Below the pieces are notes generated by a model, which ran no database searches, was not told where the DNA came from, and saw only the letters and a list, made by a program, of their open reading frames with translations. Shown piece by piece: positions 62,098 to 64,000 of a stretch of 64,000 nt of DNA. The stretch's first letter is position 1; every line of letters begins with the position of its first letter. The DNA lies in contig NZ_LRUE01000001.1 of the NCBI RefSeq assembly GCF_001550135.1, positions 1 to 64,000 of the forward strand, in the 5' to 3' direction. This DNA comes from Pseudoalteromonas shioyasakiensis (GTDB lineage: Bacteria; Pseudomonadota; Gammaproteobacteria; Enterobacterales; Alteromonadaceae). Both the position numbers and the translations under genes were made by a program.

Positions 62098-62945
62098 CTA
62101 GATATACAATTGAAGAGCTCAAAAAAAAGGCTGAATCAGAAAGAGATCTTCTAATTTTGGGCATTATTGAAGAAAAATCTAAAGCGCCTCGCACTTCATT
62201 TGAGCAGATAGCGTTAAAGTTGAATAGCTGTGTTCAACAGGTAGCAAGCTTGTACCATCACTACATAAGAGGACATATTCTCTGGCTTAACTTTGAAGAG
62301 GAAAAACTCCAAGAACTATTCCATAGAGGCTTAAGCGATCAAGAAATAGCTAACGAAATGACAATTAAGTCAACTCAGGTTCAATCAAGACGAAAAAAAA
62401 TAGGATTGAACCGCCTTAGAAGAATAGAAAATGAAGAGTTGTTTATACATCAATTAAACAAATGCATAAACAATAAACTTACAATTGAAGAAGCCGCAAA
62501 TCAATTGAGCTGTTCTAAATCAAACGTTATCAATTACTGCAAAAAACATGGCTTATCTTTCAGGAAGTATGGAAGTGATAATCACCTTTCAAAGGTAAAT
62601 TCATATGATCGTGCACTTATTTGTACTCTTAGAGATATAGGCTATCAACCTGAACATATCTCAACGGTGGTAGATCACAGCCTAAACACAATTTACGCAG
62701 TTCTATATTACACACCTTCAACTGAAACCGTAGACCTATCTCAAAATGATAGAGCAATGAAACTACTCAATTGTGAAATACATGCAGGGCATTACCTAAC
62801 ACCTGCAGAAATAGAACTATTTAATAAAGATGGTATCGATGCATATATTTCGAAAACAGGAAGTACTGAAGCAGCAGCTTTGATGGCTTTTGTGTATCGA
62901 AACAAACAAAGAAAGTGTGAAATTATTCATGAAACCACAAGTTAA
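62094..62945 (+). CDS. multi-HTH DNA-binding protein, 283 aa
   Basis: Contains at least three helix-turn-helix-like segments: SFEQIALKLNSCVQQVASLYHHY (about 35-58), GLSDQEIANEMTIKSTQVQSRRKKIGL (about 82-108), and TIEEAANQLSCSKSNVINYCKKHGLS (about 128-153). The remainder is helical. It looks like a transcription or replication regulator; the tandem HTH build recalls sigma-like or homing-type DNA readers. The start overlaps the methyltransferase stop. Confidence 0.6.
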   Translation: MTRYTIEELKKKAESERDLLILGIIEEKSKAPRTSFEQIALKLNSCVQQVASLYHHYIRGHILWLNFEEEKLQELFHRGLSDQEIANEMTIKSTQVQSRRKKIGLNRLRRIENEELFIHQLNKCINNKLTIEEAANQLSCSKSNVINYCKKHGLSFRKYGSDNHLSKVNSYDRALICTLRDIGYQPEHISTVVDHSLNTIYAVLYYTPSTETVDLSQNDRAMKLLNCEIHAGHYLTPAEIELFNKDGIDAYISKTGSTEAAALMAFVYRNKQRKCEIIHETTS

Positions 62946-63024
62946 ACGCCGAGCGCATAACTGGTTTGCGCTTAAACCTAAAGAGGCTGCAAAGCTTGAT
63001 GATAAAGGAAAAACAAACCAATGA
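62929..63024 (+). CDS. 31-aa basic peptide, coupled
   Basis: An ATG-started frame of 31 codons overlapping the preceding gene's end and sharing ATGA with the next start. The product is basic and polar (KPQVKRRAHNWFALKPKEAAKLDD). The two overlaps support translation; function unknown. Confidence 0.5.
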   Translation: MKPQVKRRAHNWFALKPKEAAKLDDKGKTNQ

Positions 63025-63380
63025 CAGATCATCTTACTGAACTATTTAAGAAAGGTTGCAAAGTTAGTTTTTCTGCAAACGTTGTTGATACAGAAAAAGC
63101 CATTAATTTCTTTGCTGACATGTATAAAAAAGAGGAGGAAATAAATAGCGCCTCAGGGCTGCACGTTTGCGCTCTTAACTTCAGAACCTTTGAGTCAGAA
63201 AAATTAAAGGAGCTAGTGATGATTACGCTACTTGATAAGGCTATCCAATCAGGCAATTTTGACTATCTTTTTGCCTGTAAAAATCTGTTGGAAAGTGGTG
63301 ACTTATTGGATTTTGGCAATCAGATACAGATCAGCGAACATGAGTTTTTAATCATTCCTGCAAAAGAGGTAGAGCCATGA
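63021..63380 (+). CDS. early-operon protein, 119 aa
   Basis: Soluble 119-residue alpha/beta protein (KKGCKVSFSANVVDTEKAINFFADMYKKEEEINS, then LHVCALNFRTFESEKLKELVMITLLDKAI). Joined to both neighbours by ATGA overlaps. No family recognised. Confidence 0.6.
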   Translation: MTDHLTELFKKGCKVSFSANVVDTEKAINFFADMYKKEEEINSASGLHVCALNFRTFESEKLKELVMITLLDKAIQSGNFDYLFACKNLLESGDLLDFGNQIQISEHEFLIIPAKEVEP

Positions 63381-63673
63381 AAAAACGACCAACTTGCAAA
63401 CAGTATTTAACGCATCTATTTCGACAGATGCGAATAGCAATGCCTGATAAACCAGGTGAACCTGTGAAGCTATTTCAGCTTTACATGAATGATGTAATGA
63501 CAGAGCCAAAGATACGAATTTACTACAGCACAGTGAACGGACGCACTTATTACGATATGGAAATACCAGAACAAGACGAAGATTTTGCAGAGCGTTTAGA
63601 GATAGTGGCAGGACATATAAACAGTGCCATCTATTTGGCTTCAAACCCGATTGATAACAAGAAAACAGCATAG
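63377..63673 (+). CDS. early-operon protein, 98 aa
   Basis: A 98-residue protein, basic N-terminus (KKRPTCKQYLTHLFRQMR), then strand-rich sequence (KLFQLYMNDV, IRIYYSTVNGRTYYDMEI) and a C-terminal helix. No recognised family; likely a small regulatory or anti-host protein of the early operon. Confidence 0.55.
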   Translation: MKKRPTCKQYLTHLFRQMRIAMPDKPGEPVKLFQLYMNDVMTEPKIRIYYSTVNGRTYYDMEIPEQDEDFAERLEIVAGHINSAIYLASNPIDNKKTA

Positions 63674-63680
63674 GTGATTT

Positions 63681-63962
63681 ATGGCTTATATATGTAGCAA
63701 GTGTAAAAAAACGCTTGAAAGCCATGAAGCTTATGAATATCGAGGCGCTATAGCTTGTGAAGATCATTTTGATGAAGTGATCGAAATGCGCGATTTTGAA
63801 CGCAACGAGATAATTCAAGATGAGCATAATAAAACCAAAACTTTTAAAGGGCTAGATATATCAAGTAGCGAGATAGGCAAAGCAAATCGTAAGCTATTGA
63901 AGCCGCATATAGAAATAGCCAGTAAAGAGAGTCAACGTCTCAGAGAATATGAAGGTAGATGA
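63681..63962 (+). CDS. LIM-like zinc protein, 93 aa
   Basis: CSKCKKTL near the start and CEDHFDE about 20 residues later form a treble-clef or LIM-like zinc site, followed by a charged helix. Size and layout suggest a small adaptor; no family is assigned. Confidence 0.6.
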   Translation: MAYICSKCKKTLESHEAYEYRGAIACEDHFDEVIEMRDFERNEIIQDEHNKTKTFKGLDISSSEIGKANRKLLKPHIEIASKESQRLREYEGR

Positions 63963-63965
63963 ACT

Positions 63966-64000
63966 ATGAAAGCTAAAAAATATAGAATTATTTTTATCTC
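63966..64000 (+). CDS. next early-operon gene, cut by window edge
   Basis: An ATG 3 nt after the preceding stop opens a frame (MKAKKYRIIFI...) that continues past the window end. Only 11 codons are visible. Confidence 0.4.
   Translation, partial: MKAKKYRIIFI

Larger units (their letters stand above)
10761..64000. mobile_element. lambdoid prophage of the short-tailed Stx-phage type, right end not included
   Basis: More than 53 kb of contiguous phage genes: late genes on the minus strand, CI/Cro immunity region at 54.7-56.4 kb, and a rightward early operon still running at the window edge. Structural gene order, the N4-gp56-type capsid, and the giant polyvalent protein at the distal end match short-tailed Stx phages such as 933W. 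No tape measure, tail tube or sheath gene is present, which supports a podovirus morphology. Essential genes look intact, so it may be inducible. Integrase and right attachment site must lie beyond 64 kb. Confidence 0.88.

Overview
The window looks like a moderately A+T-rich gammaproteobacterial chromosome, most likely an Alteromonadales member close to Pseudoalteromonas. This rests on the core proteins (Adk, HtpG, Tpx), the density of GGDEF proteins and the overall codon style; no 16S or other definitive marker is present. Core genes occupy about 1.4-7.1 kb: a response regulator/diguanylate cyclase pair next to an IS4-family element that is cut by the window edge, then tpx, adk and htpG. In relatives htpG is usually preceded by recR. 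Here the upstream side of htpG opens instead into accessory DNA.

The accessory DNA starts with a Clp-fold serine protease of the SDH family plus a translationally coupled small protein, a secreted YHYH/HNH nuclease and a GAF-GGDEF protein (7.2-10.6 kb). From 10.76 kb to the right edge lies a large lambdoid prophage whose right end, presumably with the integrase, is outside the window. The late genes run leftward on the minus strand. In order of transcription they are a Q-like antiterminator, a cargo segment, SAR endolysin, Rz/Rz1, holin, TerS, TerL, portal, a RyR-domain protein, a previously untracked 59-aa gene, scaffold, N4-gp56-type capsid, head-completion and adaptor proteins, fibres, and a block of ejection proteins ending in a 2509-aa polyvalent protein. 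This layout matches short-tailed Stx phages such as 933W. The slot between Q and lysis, where those phages carry stx, holds no toxin here. It carries a naturally UmuD'-like peptidase, two membrane/coiled-coil proteins and two small proteins, with several intrinsic terminators.

The immunity region is at 54.7-56.4 kb. A CI-like S24 repressor and a Cro-like protein diverge. Sixteen-base operators of the form GTNTR-N6-TRNAC can be read directly, three between cI and cro and three ahead of the rightward recombination operon, a lambda OR/OL-like arrangement. The leftward early operon holds CII-like, O-like and P-like replication proteins, NinB, a DUF1364 nuclease, a RuvC-like resolvase and Q. The rightward early operon holds a Rad52-type annealing protein, a coiled-coil partner, RdgC fused to an FtsK-gamma-like winged helix, SSB, an MT-A70 methyltransferase and many small proteins.

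Points that stand out are the cargo slot, the RdgC-FtsK-gamma fusion, the six-operator set, a hairpin-rich 140-nt segment at 52.57-52.71 kb, a duplicated promoter/leader driving two plus-strand genes, an antisense gene overlap at 53.8-54.0 kb, and a 2155-aa fibre built of about 31 short repeats nested in longer super-repeats.
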